Source: SAR324 cluster bacterium
Lineage (GTDB): Bacteria > SAR324 > NAC60-12
Direction: 5' to 3'
NCBI GenBank assembly: GCA_028282505.1
Contig: JANQHV010000628.1
Span: 1-37,271, forward strand
DNA: 37,271 nt
Shown here piece by piece: positions 37,245 to 37,271 of this stretch. Numbering within the stretch: the stretch's first letter is position 1; each line of letters begins with the position of its first letter. A program made the translations under genes and the position numbers. A model generated the notes under the pieces. The model was not told the origin of the DNA. It searched no databases and saw only the letters and a program-made list of their open reading frames with translations.

Positions 37245-37271
37245 TTAGTAAAAATAATCTGAAACAAGGAT

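Noticed and set aside
1-37271. CRISPR arrays, tRNA/rRNA genes, prophage or defence systems
   Set aside because: No regularly spaced repeats, no recognisable tRNA/rRNA sequence, and no integrase, transposase, nuclease or phage structural motifs among the ORFs.

Overview
The window is about 37 kb, AT-rich, and essentially every credible gene is on the + strand with short or overlapping junctions. It reads as one long operon-like block for a bacterial surface glycan (LPS, O-antigen or capsule). The left part (1-17 kb) suggests an acidic (nonulosonic-type) sugar with acyl and methyl decorations. It contains a cytidylyltransferase-cupin fusion, putative sugar methyltransferases, SDRs, two hexapeptide acyltransferases, a MaoC-SDR fusion, an FkbH-like protein with its own ACP, two large putative GT-B transferases, a Gfo/Idh/MocA oxidoreductase, transaldolase, HpcH/HpaI aldolase, a HAD phosphatase and a Nudix protein. 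The middle (17-24 kb) has a GT9 heptosyltransferase-like gene, a tandem methyltransferase, a radical SAM protein, an SDR with a Cys-rich TIGR04076-like C-terminal extension, and a divergent PurH/AICAR-formyltransferase-like protein. The right part (25-36.9 kb) has five more radical SAM proteins (six in all, one apparently B12-binding), an SDR paralogue, a MORN-repeat protein, a YfhO-like membrane protein, a HicB-fold-like protein with a TM segment, and a KdsB-like CMP-Kdo synthetase. After kdsB there are two MITE-like elements with terminal inverted repeats and TTA target duplications; they share a core but have different ends. A truncated inverted copy of the first lies near 28.3 kb. I saw no rRNA, tRNA or CRISPR array. 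Assignments are from motif recognition by eye, with no database search.
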